From contig NZ_SWLG01000016.1 in NCBI RefSeq assembly GCF_005747095.1, forward strand, positions 1 through 64,000: a DNA stretch of 64,000 bases, read 5' to 3'. A program made the translations under genes and the position numbers. The notes under the pieces are model-generated. The model did no database searches. It was not told the origin of the DNA and worked only from the letters and a program-made list of their open reading frames with translations. The first letter of the stretch is position 1. Each line of letters begins with the position of its first letter. This document shows positions 27,667 through 33,522 of the stretch, piece after piece. This DNA is from Exobacillus caeni. GTDB taxonomy: Bacteria > Bacillota > Bacilli > Bacillales > Guptibacillaceae.

Positions 27667-28338
27667 TTATCTTTTTTTATTCAAAGTGATACCTATTAAG
27701 TTAGCTTCTGCCATTTCAAGCATTCTCTTTGCCTCTATAGCATCATCTCTTTTTGTTTTATTTTGACATATCACAAGTATTACACCATCAAATAAATTAG
27801 AAATAATATTAGTATCTGATACTTCAAGTACCGGGGGAGCATCAAAAATCACGAGATCATATTCTTCCAGGCACTCTTCGATGATATTTGAAATTGTATC
27901 GGCTTTTATTAATTTTGAAGGACTAGCAATCAATGTACCACTAGTAACTACATCAAGCCTACCAATCTCAGTACGATTAATCGCTTCTTTAAAAGTCGTT
28001 TCTCCCAACAAAACGTTGGTTAGTCCTAGAGAATTTTTTAATTTGAAAGATGCATGAACACCAGGATTTCTTAAGTTTCCATCTACTACTAACACCTTTT
28101 TCCCCTGCTCAGCAATTGATATTGCCAGGTTAACTGAGGTTGTAGTTTTACCTTCTCCGTAACTAGGAGATGTCACAATTAGTGATCGTAATTCTTTTGT
28201 CTTAGAAATAAATTGGAGGTTTGTTCTTAACGTACGAAACTGTTCAGCGATAACTGAATTTGGATTTTCAGTTATCACTACACTTTTTTTTAGAAATTTT
28301 GAAATTGTACTGCTATCACTACGAGCCAACAGATTCAC
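27667..28338 (-). CDS. epsB: EpsB-type CpsD/BY-kinase family ATPase
   Basis: 223 residues. Walker A is SPSYGEGKTTT (about 57-67) and Walker B is DLVIFDAPP (about 160-168). Two features differ from active tyrosine kinases: the A' motif reads VVDGNLRNP where the second acidic residue of the usual DxDxR is Asn, and the C-terminus ends TLNKKR with no Tyr cluster. The gene overlaps epsA by 20 bp. Partnering with the EpsA membrane activator it would normally control chain length through cycles of phosphorylation. The changes suggest altered phosphorylation, but ATP binding should persist. Confidence 0.87.
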   Translation of the reverse strand: MNLLARSDSSTISKFLKKSVVITENPNSVIAEQFRTLRTNLQFISKTKELRSLIVTSPSYGEGKTTTSVNLAISIAEQGKKVLVVDGNLRNPGVHASFKLKNSLGLTNVLLGETTFKEAINRTEIGRLDVVTSGTLIASPSKLIKADTISNIIEECLEEYDLVIFDAPPVLEVSDTNIISNLFDGVILVICQNKTKRDDAIEAKRMLEMAEANLIGITLNKKR

Positions 28339-29062
28339 CTCTTAATGTTACATTTTTTTGGTTTTTCTTTTTGCCGAGCAATCGCTTATTTGCTTTTGGA
28401 ACACTTCCAATTACAGATACCCCTAAAAGTTTTTCAATCTCTCGTTCAGATTTTATCGTGTCATCTAAGCTATGAAGAAAGAAGACCAATCCTATTGAGA
28501 TAATTAACCCAAAAATAAATGCCCCAATGTTATTTCTCTTAGAAGTATCATTTATTGGATACCAACTTCTCTGTTCATTTGCGGTGGATAATACTTCAAA
28601 GTCATTAAAGTCAATAAGTTTAGGGATCTCGCTTTTATAAGCCTCAGCAGTTGCGTTAGCGATTTTAGCAGTTAATGGCCCGTTAGAATCAATTACAGAG
28701 ATTGTTAAAATCTGTGAACCTTCAATACTATTCACAGAAATCTGACTTGAAAGTTGTTCTGGTGATCTATTTAACTTTAATTCTTCAACAACTTTTCCTA
28801 GAATAATAGGCTCCTTCATCATTACGGTTAATGTTTTCATCAATTCAGGTGGCGCTTTAACTAACATACGGGAAGAAGATTGGTATAAAGGACTGTATGT
28901 TAAGTTGTTATAGAAAGCACTTAGGATAGTGAAAATAGCAGTTATCAGAACAACAATCCATATTCTTTTTTTAAGAATGCTGAACAGTTCTTTTAAATCA
29001 ATTTCCTTCTTCTTTTCTTCTTCCACTGAATTATTATTTGGTTGATGAGATGGATTACTCAA
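28319..29062 (-). CDS. epsA: EpsA-type chain-length regulator (Wzz/CapA family)
   Basis: 247 residues. Two membrane helices (about 33-53 and 178-199) flank an extracytoplasmic domain, as expected for the Wzz-type activator of a split BY-kinase. The N-terminal 30 residues are polar and charged. The start is a TTG at 29062 with AGGTGAT before it. It is the first gene of the locus, about 80 bp downstream of a clear promoter that contains a SinR-like operator. In the family the cytosolic C-terminal tail activates EpsB. Confidence 0.87.
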   Translation of the reverse strand: MSNPSHQPNNNSVEEEKKKEIDLKELFSILKKRIWIVVLITAIFTILSAFYNNLTYSPLYQSSSRMLVKAPPELMKTLTVMMKEPIILGKVVEELKLNRSPEQLSSQISVNSIEGSQILTISVIDSNGPLTAKIANATAEAYKSEIPKLIDFNDFEVLSTANEQRSWYPINDTSKRNNIGAFIFGLIISIGLVFFLHSLDDTIKSEREIEKLLGVSVIGSVPKANKRLLGKKKNQKNVTLRGESVGS

Positions 29063-29093
29063 GTGATCACCTGCTTTTAAAATATTGGTTTTC

Positions 29094-29109
29094 GTTCTTT
29101 ATATGAAAC
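29094..29109. promoter_or_regulatory. SinR-like operator downstream of the eps promoter
   Basis: GTTCTTTATATGAAAC, one base off the GTTC-N8-GAAC palindrome, with a perfect GTTCTTT half-site. It lies in the 5' untranslated region about 30 bp before the epsA start. Confidence 0.5.
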
Positions 29110-29149
29110 GACCGTCGAAAAATATCCAATACATTTATTTATAATCCTT

Positions 29150-29178
29150 ATTTTAGTTCTATATAAAGAACAAGTCAA
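29150..29178 (-). promoter_or_regulatory. Promoter of the eps operon
   Basis: On the minus strand TTGACT (29173-29178) and TAAAAT (29150-29155) are separated by 17 bases, a good sigma-A promoter. The spacer consists almost entirely of a SinR-like operator, so repressor binding would exclude RNA polymerase. Transcription would start near 29143, giving an 80-base leader before epsA. Confidence 0.75.
29156..29171. promoter_or_regulatory. SinR-like operator inside the eps promoter
   Basis: GTTCTATATAAAGAAC, with perfect GTTC and GAAC ends; on the minus strand it reads GTTCTTTATATAGAAC and contains the B. subtilis SinR half-site GTTCTYT. It occupies 16 of the 17 spacer bases between -35 and -10. 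Confidence 0.75.
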
Positions 29179-29421
29179 CCTGATTTTAAAAAAACCTTTA
29201 CTCATATGCAGGAAACTTCTGTGATGCTTTCATCAACCGCTGCAAATTCCTTAGAAATTAGTTCCTTATTCAAATTGTAGATTCGGTGATCTACTCCTGA
29301 AGTCCTCCTTTATGTATTAATACTACAATTTGTTTATTTTAATGACCTAAACCCTCAAATTAAATTTTAGCATTTTGAGTTTGCTAATATAGTTATTTAA
29401 ATCAGAATACAATGCTATTTT
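29179..29421. other. Upstream region of the eps operon, no gene
   Basis: No intact gene. A minus-strand frame ending near 29216 (VDHRIYNLNKELISKEF, then a stop) follows an AAAGGAGG motif at about 29310 but has no start codon; it may be the relic of a small gene. The region separates two SinR-like sites by about 265 bp, a distance compatible with looping. Confidence 0.45.
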
Positions 29422-29437
29422 GTTTTATATAAAGAAC
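29422..29437. promoter_or_regulatory. Distal SinR-like operator upstream of eps
   Basis: GTTTTATATAAAGAAC; on the minus strand it contains a perfect GTTCTTT half-site. It differs at one base from GTTC-N8-GAAC and shares the central TATATAAA with the promoter-spacer operator. Confidence 0.5.
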
Positions 29438-29539
29438 AACTCGTAACTAAAGTACCATCATAGAAAAGTTGTGTCAATTAATTTCGTGAACTTTCAGATA
29501 ATATTTGACTGGTTTAGAAGTATCAGGAACCTATAAAAG

Positions 29540-29566
29540 TATAAAGCCAGAAGCAAAGCTCCCGGC
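29540..29566 (-). terminator. Terminator of the sdpRI operon
   Basis: On the minus strand GCCGGGAGC and GCTTCTGGC form a nine-pair stem with a three-base loop, followed by TTTATACTTTT, directly after the sdpI stop. Confidence 0.7.
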
Positions 29567-29568
29567 CC

Positions 29569-30228
29569 TTAAGAATTTATCTTTCTATATTGAAAAAAAG
29601 AATACCCAAACAAAAACAAACTAACCCCAAGCAGCGGTCCAATTACAAAAAAGATCTGAACAAAACCTTCTACAAAAGCACCAAGTAATACAATTATTCC
29701 CGCCATAACAAACAGTTTTCCCCCAAGACGGTGTGTTTTATGCCACACCCGCTCATCGGCCAAAGTCCATGGGGTTCGAATTCCAACAAAATAATTATGT
29801 CGAAACCTTCCCATGTAGTTTCCGAGGACTATAAATAGTATTCCCATACCAGGGAGTACAAATTTTCCTGGATTAATTGCTGTTTCACCTATGCTTTCCT
29901 GATAAGCACTATAGAGAGCGAGGAAATAAGTTCCCATTAAAAAGAGATGAAACACCCACCGGAAAATTGTATATGCACCACGGAATTTTTGATAATTACC
30001 TTTTCTAGGATCGATACTGGGCAAAAATAGCATAAGAAAAAACAGGCCCAAATTTAGTATTGGAAAAAAGAAAACACCAAATTCTTTTGAAGAATAGCCA
30101 TCTGGCTTTCCATTCATTCCCCAGTGTGTAGGAATCTGGTCCGGTAGCTGGCCGTATAAAATGATCCCTGGTACTACACTTAACCCAATTATGATGAGGA
30201 GTAGCTTATCCCATTTTGTGAAATTCAT
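29569..30228 (-). CDS. sdpI: SdpI-family membrane immunity protein
   Basis: 219 residues from the ATG at 30228; a longer frame reads into the upstream gene. Six hydrophobic helices are visible. The N-terminus carries the DUF1648 motif (LPDQIPTHWGMNGKPDGYSS) and the C-terminal half the SdpI domain (GNYMGRFRHNYFVGIRTPWT, then LADERVWHKTHRLGG). In B. subtilis SdpI protects against the toxin SdpC and sequesters SdpR at the membrane. The start overlaps the sdpR stop as ATGA. No sdpC toxin gene is nearby, so it may give immunity to toxins from others or serve another membrane role. Confidence 0.85.
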   Translation of the reverse strand: MNFTKWDKLLLIIIGLSVVPGIILYGQLPDQIPTHWGMNGKPDGYSSKEFGVFFFPILNLGLFFLMLFLPSIDPRKGNYQKFRGAYTIFRWVFHLFLMGTYFLALYSAYQESIGETAINPGKFVLPGMGILFIVLGNYMGRFRHNYFVGIRTPWTLADERVWHKTHRLGGKLFVMAGIIVLLGAFVEGFVQIFFVIGPLLGVSLFLFGYSFFQYRKINS

Positions 30229-30503
30229 TTTTCCTCTCCCCCTTTTGTTCCATCCTTGAACTGCAGGAACCATCCTACAAGATCCTGGAAGACTGTCGTA
30301 TTCAATGAATAGTATATAAATTGGCCTTTTCGTTCATCGATTACAATTTCAGCTCGTTTTAACAAATTTAAATGATGGGAAATGCTTGGCTTGCTAATGT
30401 TAAAATGTTCTGCAATCTCACCTGCAGTCATATCTTTTTCTTTAAGAAGTTGAATGATTTGTCTGCGAGTCCCATCAGCTAATGCTTTAAAAGTATCATT
30501 CAT
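30225..30503 (-). CDS. sdpR: SdpR-like ArsR-family repressor
   Basis: 92 residues with the winged helix of the ArsR family: LADGTRRQIIQLLKEKDMTA, then GEIAEHFNISKPSISHHLNL and a wing (IVIDERKGQFIYYSLN). No metal-binding Cys pair is present. The overlap with sdpI and the pairing itself match the B. subtilis sdpRI autoregulated operon, in which SdpR represses sdpRI until SdpI captures it at the membrane. Confidence 0.85.
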   Translation of the reverse strand: MNDTFKALADGTRRQIIQLLKEKDMTAGEIAEHFNISKPSISHHLNLLKRAEIVIDERKGQFIYYSLNTTVFQDLVGWFLQFKDGTKGGEEK

Positions 30504-30757
30504 TTTTTTGCATCCCTTTTGTTAGACGTTTAGAAAATCTTCTAAATAAAGTGTAATGATTTTTCCATCTAACGTCAAATTTTTCTCAACAAGACATTTA
30601 TTAACTTACATTTTAATTTGTAATACCTTAATTTCTCTCCGTTTGACAAAAACAGCTAAAAAAACAACCAGTTTTTCGCAAAAAAGAACAACCTTTTCAG
30701 GAAGTTTGGACTATTATAATAGTAACATTAAATGGTATATGTTTCTAAATTTGTTAT

Positions 30758-30871
30758 CTTCTCCAGCTCAGGGCAAACTTATTGAAAAATAAGGACGCAA
30801 AGGCACAGATCTAAGGCAAATCTGCTAAGGTGGCTGGTCTTCCTGGATCAATATATACATTATGGGAGGGG
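30758..30871 (+). promoter_or_regulatory. c-di-GMP-I (GEMM-I) riboswitch controlling sinI-1
   Basis: The aptamer core matches the class: GGGCAAAC, a stem closed by a GAAA tetraloop (CTTATT-GAAA-AATAAG), GGACGCAAAGGC, a second stem CAGAT/ATCTG and GGTCTTCCTGG. Helix P1 pairs TCCAG (30762-30766) with CTGGA (30843-30847). Downstream the sinI-1 Shine-Dalgarno GGGAGGGG (30864-30871) can pair with CTTCTCC (30758-30764), which overlaps the P1 5' strand. The two pairings exclude each other, predicting a translational switch turned on by ligand. A TATAAT at 30715-30720 may be the promoter, though its -35 is poor. Confidence 0.85.
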
Positions 30872-30881
30872 CCTGTACAGT

Positions 30882-31007
30882 ATGAACGTACATACCAATG
30901 AAAAGCTCGACATGGAATGGGTCAATTTAATGATGATAGCGAGAGATTTAGGATTGTCAGTTGATGAGATCAAAGATTTCTTAAAAAAGGGTAATCAAAA
31001 ATCGTAG
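30882..31007 (+). CDS. sinI: SinI-like anti-repressor (sinI-1)
   Basis: A 41-residue protein carrying the SinI signature EKLDMEWVNLMMIARDLGLS followed by VDEIKDFLKK, which aligns with B. subtilis SinI (LDQEWVELMVEAK). It consists of little more than the SinR-binding helical hairpin. Start supported by GGGAGGGG 10 bp upstream. It directly follows a c-di-GMP-I riboswitch and precedes sinR-B on the same strand, the same order as sinI-sinR in B. subtilis. Expected role: heterodimerise with a SinR-like repressor and free it from DNA. Confidence 0.88.
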   Translation: MNVHTNEKLDMEWVNLMMIARDLGLSVDEIKDFLKKGNQKS

Positions 31008-31039
31008 GCATTTCGACTTGTTTAGAACTTTTTTCGTTT

Positions 31040-31075
31040 GTTCTCTTTACTGAACGATTCTAGTATTGATATAAT
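31040..31075 (+). promoter_or_regulatory. sinR-B promoter with SinR-like operator
   Basis: GTTCTCTTTACTGAAC (31040-31055) fits GTTC-N8-GAAC exactly and overlaps the likely -35 region (TTTACT or TTACTG). A consensus TATAAT follows at 31070-31075, 34 bp before the sinR-B start. This suggests negative autoregulation. Confidence 0.65.
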
Positions 31076-31109
31076 ATTGTTAACTGCTAGAAGAAGGAGG
31101 GGAACAAAC

Positions 31110-31442
31110 ATGATTGGTGCAAAAGTTCAAATGTATCGCCAACGCAAAGGACTCTCTCTATCCGAACTCGCTGAACGTGCAGGTGTAGCCAAATCATATC
31201 TTAGTTCCATTGAAAGAAATATCCAATCCAACCCCTCAATTCAATTTCTCGAAAAAATTTCAAAAGTATTGAATGTTTCAGTAGAGACACTGCTGCAAAA
31301 TGAAACAGACATCGAGGAAAATGAACTTGACCAGGAATGGAAAGGCCTTGTAAAGGAAGCAATGGAATCAGGTGTAAGTAAGGAACAATTTAAAGAATTT
31401 TTAGAGTTTAACAAATGGCGGAGTAAAAATACTAACCAATAG
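31110..31442 (+). CDS. sinR: SinR-like repressor (sinR-B)
   Basis: 110 residues from the ATG at 31110, which has AAGGAGGGG 7 bp upstream; a longer in-frame extension to 31038 crosses the promoter and is not translated. The XRE domain is canonical (YRQRKGLSLSELAERAGVAK, then SYLSSIERNIQSNPSIQFLE). The C-terminal interaction helix pair (LDQEWKGLVKEAMESGVSKE, QFKEFLEFNKWR) is the closest of the three paralogues to B. subtilis SinR. It follows sinI-1 by about 100 bp, with its own operator-bearing promoter between, and is closed by a terminator. Confidence 0.92.
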   Translation: MIGAKVQMYRQRKGLSLSELAERAGVAKSYLSSIERNIQSNPSIQFLEKISKVLNVSVETLLQNETDIEENELDQEWKGLVKEAMESGVSKEQFKEFLEFNKWRSKNTNQ

Positions 31443-31463
31443 ACATTCATGAATAGGAAATCC

Positions 31464-31491
31464 AAAAAGGAGCTACGGCTCTTTTTTTTTG
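31464..31491. terminator. Terminator between sinR-B and the DUF5658 gene
   Basis: GAGC-TACG-GCTC flanked by A-rich and T-rich runs on both sides, so it can serve both convergent genes. Confidence 0.65.
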
Positions 31492-31499
31492 TTTGAGGG

Positions 31500-31853
31500 T
31501 TAAACCAGTAAATAAAATATCCATATACTATGTAAACAGAAGGCAATACTGTAGGCGAACGCTGCGAAATAAACTAAATAACTTACAGGTTTTCGGATGG
31601 GATGCTTTCCTTTTAATGCAATCGTGAATAAAAGAATAGAAAGAAATAGTTTTAAAGTAATAAAAGAAAGAGGACTGCTTTTGTAAAGTGATTCCATAAG
31701 CGGATTCAGTTCTTGTATTGAAAAGTTCTGTATTCCAAAATAGGTCAATATACCATCCAGTAAGTTAAGAATTCCTAAATAAACTAATATATATTTAATG
31801 GTTTTAATCCTTGTCGATTCAATTATCTTTGAGATCGTCATAAAAGTTTTCAC
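31500..31853 (-). CDS. DUF5658-type small membrane protein
   Basis: 117 residues with three hydrophobic helices. The pattern LLDGILTYFGIQNFSIQELN with PLMESLYK just after it fits the DUF5658 family (D-x-x-x-T-Y then E-x-N-P-hydrophobic). It is the third gene of a small minus-strand group beginning with sinR-C and could be a membrane sensor for that regulator, but there is no direct evidence. Function of the family is unknown. Confidence 0.6.
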   Translation of the reverse strand: MKTFMTISKIIESTRIKTIKYILVYLGILNLLDGILTYFGIQNFSIQELNPLMESLYKSSPLSFITLKLFLSILLFTIALKGKHPIRKPVSYLVYFAAFAYSIAFCLHSIWIFYLLV

Positions 31854-31862
31854 ACCTACTTT

Positions 31863-32108
31863 TTAGAGAATACGTTGATTTTTTATGATTTCGGTGAGTT
31901 CTAATTTTTGGTCGTCTTTTATTAATTGCTTAATTTCCTGTTCTCTCTCTTCCAGTAAGTTAATTTGCATCAATGTATAATCAAAAGGACATAACCCCTT
32001 CATAGTTCCATCAATGTATAATTCACATCTATTATCTTCTACACCTACCATTTTGATTTTCTTTCCCAATATAGAAGTTACGAAAACTTTATCATTAAGT
32101 TTAATCAA
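31863..32108 (-). CDS. Small protein of unknown function co-transcribed with sinR-C
   Basis: 81 residues from a TTG at 32108, with AAGGAGG seven bases upstream. It overlaps the end of sinR-C by eight bases, so translation is coupled. The first 45 residues form short strands (KVFVTSILGKKIKMVGVEDN, CELYIDGTMKGLCPFDY) reminiscent of a small beta-barrel. The rest is charged helix. I do not recognise a family. Coupling suggests that it modifies sinR-C or is regulated by it. Confidence 0.55.
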   Translation of the reverse strand: MIKLNDKVFVTSILGKKIKMVGVEDNRCELYIDGTMKGLCPFDYTLMQINLLEEREQEIKQLIKDDQKLELTEIIKNQRIL

Positions 32109-32433
32109 TTCCTCTCTCCTCCTTTTGTTTCCATTTGGTAAATAAAATAAAGTTTTCTATTTCAGATTTTTCTAGTCCCATTGATTTTGCTTCTTGAATC
32201 AAAGCAATCCATTCATCATCCAGCTCGGAAGATTTCTCACTTAAAATAATTTCAACAGGTACCTGCAGTATGTTGGAAATTTTGCGTATTACCTGTATGG
32301 AAGGGTTTGTTTCGTTATTTTCAATAGCACTTAAGTGTCCTTTCGATATATTGGACCTTTCAGCAAGCTTAGATAGTGATATTCCTTTCGATTTTCTTAT
32401 TGTTTTTATATTTATTCCCAAATGAACTACCAT
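32101..32433 (-). CDS. SinR-like repressor (sinR-C)
   Basis: 110 residues from the ATG at 32433, with AAAGGCGG seven bases upstream. XRE helix-turn-helix: IRKSKGISLSKLAERSNISK, GHLSAIENNETNPSIQVIRK. C-terminal SinI-interaction motif: SELDDEWIALIQEAKSMGLE, then FILFTKWKQKEE. It differs from SinR-A and SinR-B in the recognition helix (KGHLSAIENN in place of KSYLSSIERN), so operator preference could differ. Two GTTC-N8-GAAC sites lie upstream, and a sinI-like gene ends about 200 bp upstream on the same strand. Confidence 0.9.
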   Translation of the reverse strand: MVVHLGINIKTIRKSKGISLSKLAERSNISKGHLSAIENNETNPSIQVIRKISNILQVPVEIILSEKSSELDDEWIALIQEAKSMGLEKSEIENFILFTKWKQKEERGID

Positions 32434-32500
32434 CGGCAAACCGCCTTTAAAGATAATGTGAAACGATTATGCTCCGTATTTAATATTGCAAGATAATGTC

Positions 32501-32516
32501 GTTCTAATTAAAGAAC
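32501..32516. promoter_or_regulatory. SinR-like operator, proximal to sinR-C
   Basis: GTTCTAATTAAAGAAC fits GTTC-N8-GAAC exactly. On the minus strand it lies between TTCACG and CATTAT, a weak -35/-10 pair with a 17-base spacer, 68 bp before sinR-C. Confidence 0.65.
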
Positions 32517-32554
32517 GTGAACCAACCATAAAAAATCAATAATATACCAACTTT

Positions 32555-32570
32555 GTTCTTATTAAAGAAC
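32555..32570. promoter_or_regulatory. SinR-like operator, distal to sinR-C
   Basis: GTTCTTATTAAAGAAC fits GTTC-N8-GAAC exactly; its start is 54 bp from that of the proximal site, close to five helical turns, which would favour co-operative binding. Confidence 0.65.
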
Positions 32571-32604
32571 ACAAATTTATTATACTATCAAATTCATTTC
32601 TTGA

Positions 32605-32640
32605 AAAGCAAAAAAGCCCTGTTTAATTAAACTGGGCTTT
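32605..32640 (-). terminator. Terminator of sinI-3
   Basis: AAAGCCC and GGGCTTT close a hairpin with an inner GTTT/AAAC pair; on the minus strand it is followed by a T-rich run. It separates sinI-3 from sinR-C. Confidence 0.75.
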
Positions 32641-32650
32641 ATCAAAGATT

Positions 32651-32782
32651 TTATTTCACGGTTCCTTCGTTATGGTATTTTATAAAGTCTCTTACATCCT
32701 CGACAGATAAACCGGCATCCCTAGCTACTTTCATTAAGTAAACCCATTCTTGATCTAGTTTTTCAGGAACCGCTACTTTCAA
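32651..32782 (-). CDS. SinI-like anti-repressor (sinI-3)
   Basis: 43 residues. The SinI motif is EKLDQEWVYLMKVARDAGLS followed by VEDVRDFIKYH. The start is a TTG at 32782, spaced eight bases from AGGAGG; another TTG six bases upstream is too close to it. Unlike sinI-1 and sinI-2 it has no riboswitch; instead two SinR-like operators lie upstream (32830 and 32904), so it is probably controlled by the repressors it antagonises. It lies on the same strand as sinR-C but is separated from it by a terminator. Confidence 0.85.
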   Translation of the reverse strand: MKVAVPEKLDQEWVYLMKVARDAGLSVEDVRDFIKYHNEGTVK

Positions 32783-32829
32783 TTCCAATTCCTCCTCAAT
32801 TTTCTTAAAGTCAATTTAAATCTTCTGAT

Positions 32830-32845
32830 GTTCTTTATTAAGAAT
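32830..32845. promoter_or_regulatory. SinR-like operator upstream of sinI-3
   Basis: GTTCTTTATTAAGAAT, one base off GTTC-N8-GAAC, with a perfect GTTCTTT half-site. It lies just downstream of a minus-strand TATAAT at about 32852-32857, where binding would block initiation. Confidence 0.55.
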
Positions 32846-32903
32846 ATTTATTATACTATAGAATTTTTTTCCATATTTATAAAACGGCATATTACATGTT
32901 TAT

Positions 32904-32919
32904 GTTCTGTTAAACGAAC
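32904..32919. promoter_or_regulatory. SinR-like operator between sinI-3 and sinI-2
   Basis: GTTCTGTTAAACGAAC fits GTTC-N8-GAAC exactly. It lies in the divergent region between sinI-3 (minus) and the riboswitch of sinI-2 (plus). The rest of this 370-bp region (32783-33153) holds promoters but no gene that I can see. Confidence 0.55.
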
Positions 32920-33084
32920 ATTACCTCCAATTTTCTTTTCTATTCTTCCATTTTCTTAAATTTTCTAAAAATAACATTTATTTTGTCATTTTTATCTGAG
33001 TTTAATCTATATTCTTTAACAAAAATGGATTTAACTTACAAAATCATGATCGTTTGATGGTTTATAGAGTGACTTTTTGGGTAT

Positions 33085-33113
33085 TTGATGAATAGATAGT
33101 ACTGATATACTAT
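33085..33113 (+). promoter_or_regulatory. Candidate promoter of the sinI-2 riboswitch
   Basis: TTGATG and TACTAT with a 17-base spacer, about 40 bp before the aptamer. Two GAAC half-sites follow (within 33125-33143), which might be bound by a SinR-like protein. Confidence 0.35.
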
Positions 33114-33153
33114 TATAAAATTTTGAACTAGTACTTTAGAACTTTGTATATTA

Positions 33154-33259
33154 CCCTCCAGAAAAAGGCAAACCGGCTGAAAAGCAGGGACGCAAAGTTA
33201 CAGATCTACGGCATCTGCTAGGATGGCTGAGCTACCTGGAATAAATTTCTTCGGGAGGG
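33154..33259 (+). promoter_or_regulatory. c-di-GMP-I (GEMM-I) riboswitch controlling sinI-2
   Basis: Core elements: GGCAAACC, a stem capped by GAAA (CGGCTGAAAAGCAG), GGGACGCAAAG, CAGAT/ATCTG stem and GAGCTACCTGGA. P1 pairs TCCAG (33157-33161) with CTGGA (33236-33240). The sinI-2 Shine-Dalgarno GGAGGG (33254-33259) is perfectly complementary to CCCTCC (33154-33159), which overlaps the P1 5' strand. Ligand-stabilised P1 would release the ribosome binding site, predicting an on switch of the same design as for sinI-1. Confidence 0.88.
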
Positions 33260-33265
33260 ATAAGA

Positions 33266-33397
33266 ATGAATGTTCAATCGCCAACAGAAAAGTTAGACAA
33301 AGAATGGATAATTTTAATTACAAAGGCTAAGGAGGCAGGATTTTCCGTTAACGAGGTCAGGTTATTTTTAAAGACTGCTTGTTTAAAGAATTTCTAA
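33266..33397 (+). CDS. SinI-like anti-repressor (sinI-2)
   Basis: 43 residues. TEKLDKEWIILITKAKEAGF followed by SVNEVRLFLKTA aligns along its length with SinI. GGGAGGGA stands 6 bp before the ATG. The gene is alone on its transcript: riboswitch upstream, strong terminator at 33442 downstream, no sinR behind it. It therefore acts in trans on one or more of the three SinR-like proteins. It shares the MNV start and the riboswitch with sinI-1, suggesting duplication of the whole cassette. Confidence 0.87.
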   Translation: MNVQSPTEKLDKEWIILITKAKEAGFSVNEVRLFLKTACLKNF

Positions 33398-33441
33398 TTA
33401 AAATGATCATCTTGTTTTAAGAAATAAATCTCTTTTACTGG

Positions 33442-33472
33442 GATAACCCGATTATTATAGGGTTATCTTTTT
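33442..33472 (+). terminator. Terminator of sinI-2
   Basis: GATAACCC and GGGTTATC form a perfect eight-pair stem with a ten-base loop followed by TTTTTG. Confidence 0.85.
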
Positions 33473-33480
33473 GTTGTAAA

Positions 33481-33514
33481 GAAAGCCTCTGAACAAAAGA
33501 AAACTTGTCCAGAG
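33481..33514 (-). terminator. Probable terminator of the GH18/NodB/GT2 gene
   Basis: On the minus strand CTCTGGACAAG and TTGTTCAGAG form a hairpin with one mismatch, followed by GCTTTCTTT, just after the stop codon. Confidence 0.5.
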
Positions 33515-33522
33515 ACCTACTT

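Noticed and set aside
29216-29315. Minus-strand frame VDHRIYNLNKELISKEF after an AAAGGAGG motif in the eps upstream region
   Set aside because: No ATG, GTG or TTG in frame before the first residues; at best a decayed small gene.
29569-30503. SdpR/SdpI pair as part of a cannibalism toxin operon
   Set aside because: No sdpA, sdpB or sdpC gene is present on either side; only the immunity/repressor pair can be supported.
31038-31109. Extended start of sinR-B at 31038
   Set aside because: The extension covers the operator and -10 box; the ATG at 31110 has the correct ribosome binding site and matches other SinR proteins.
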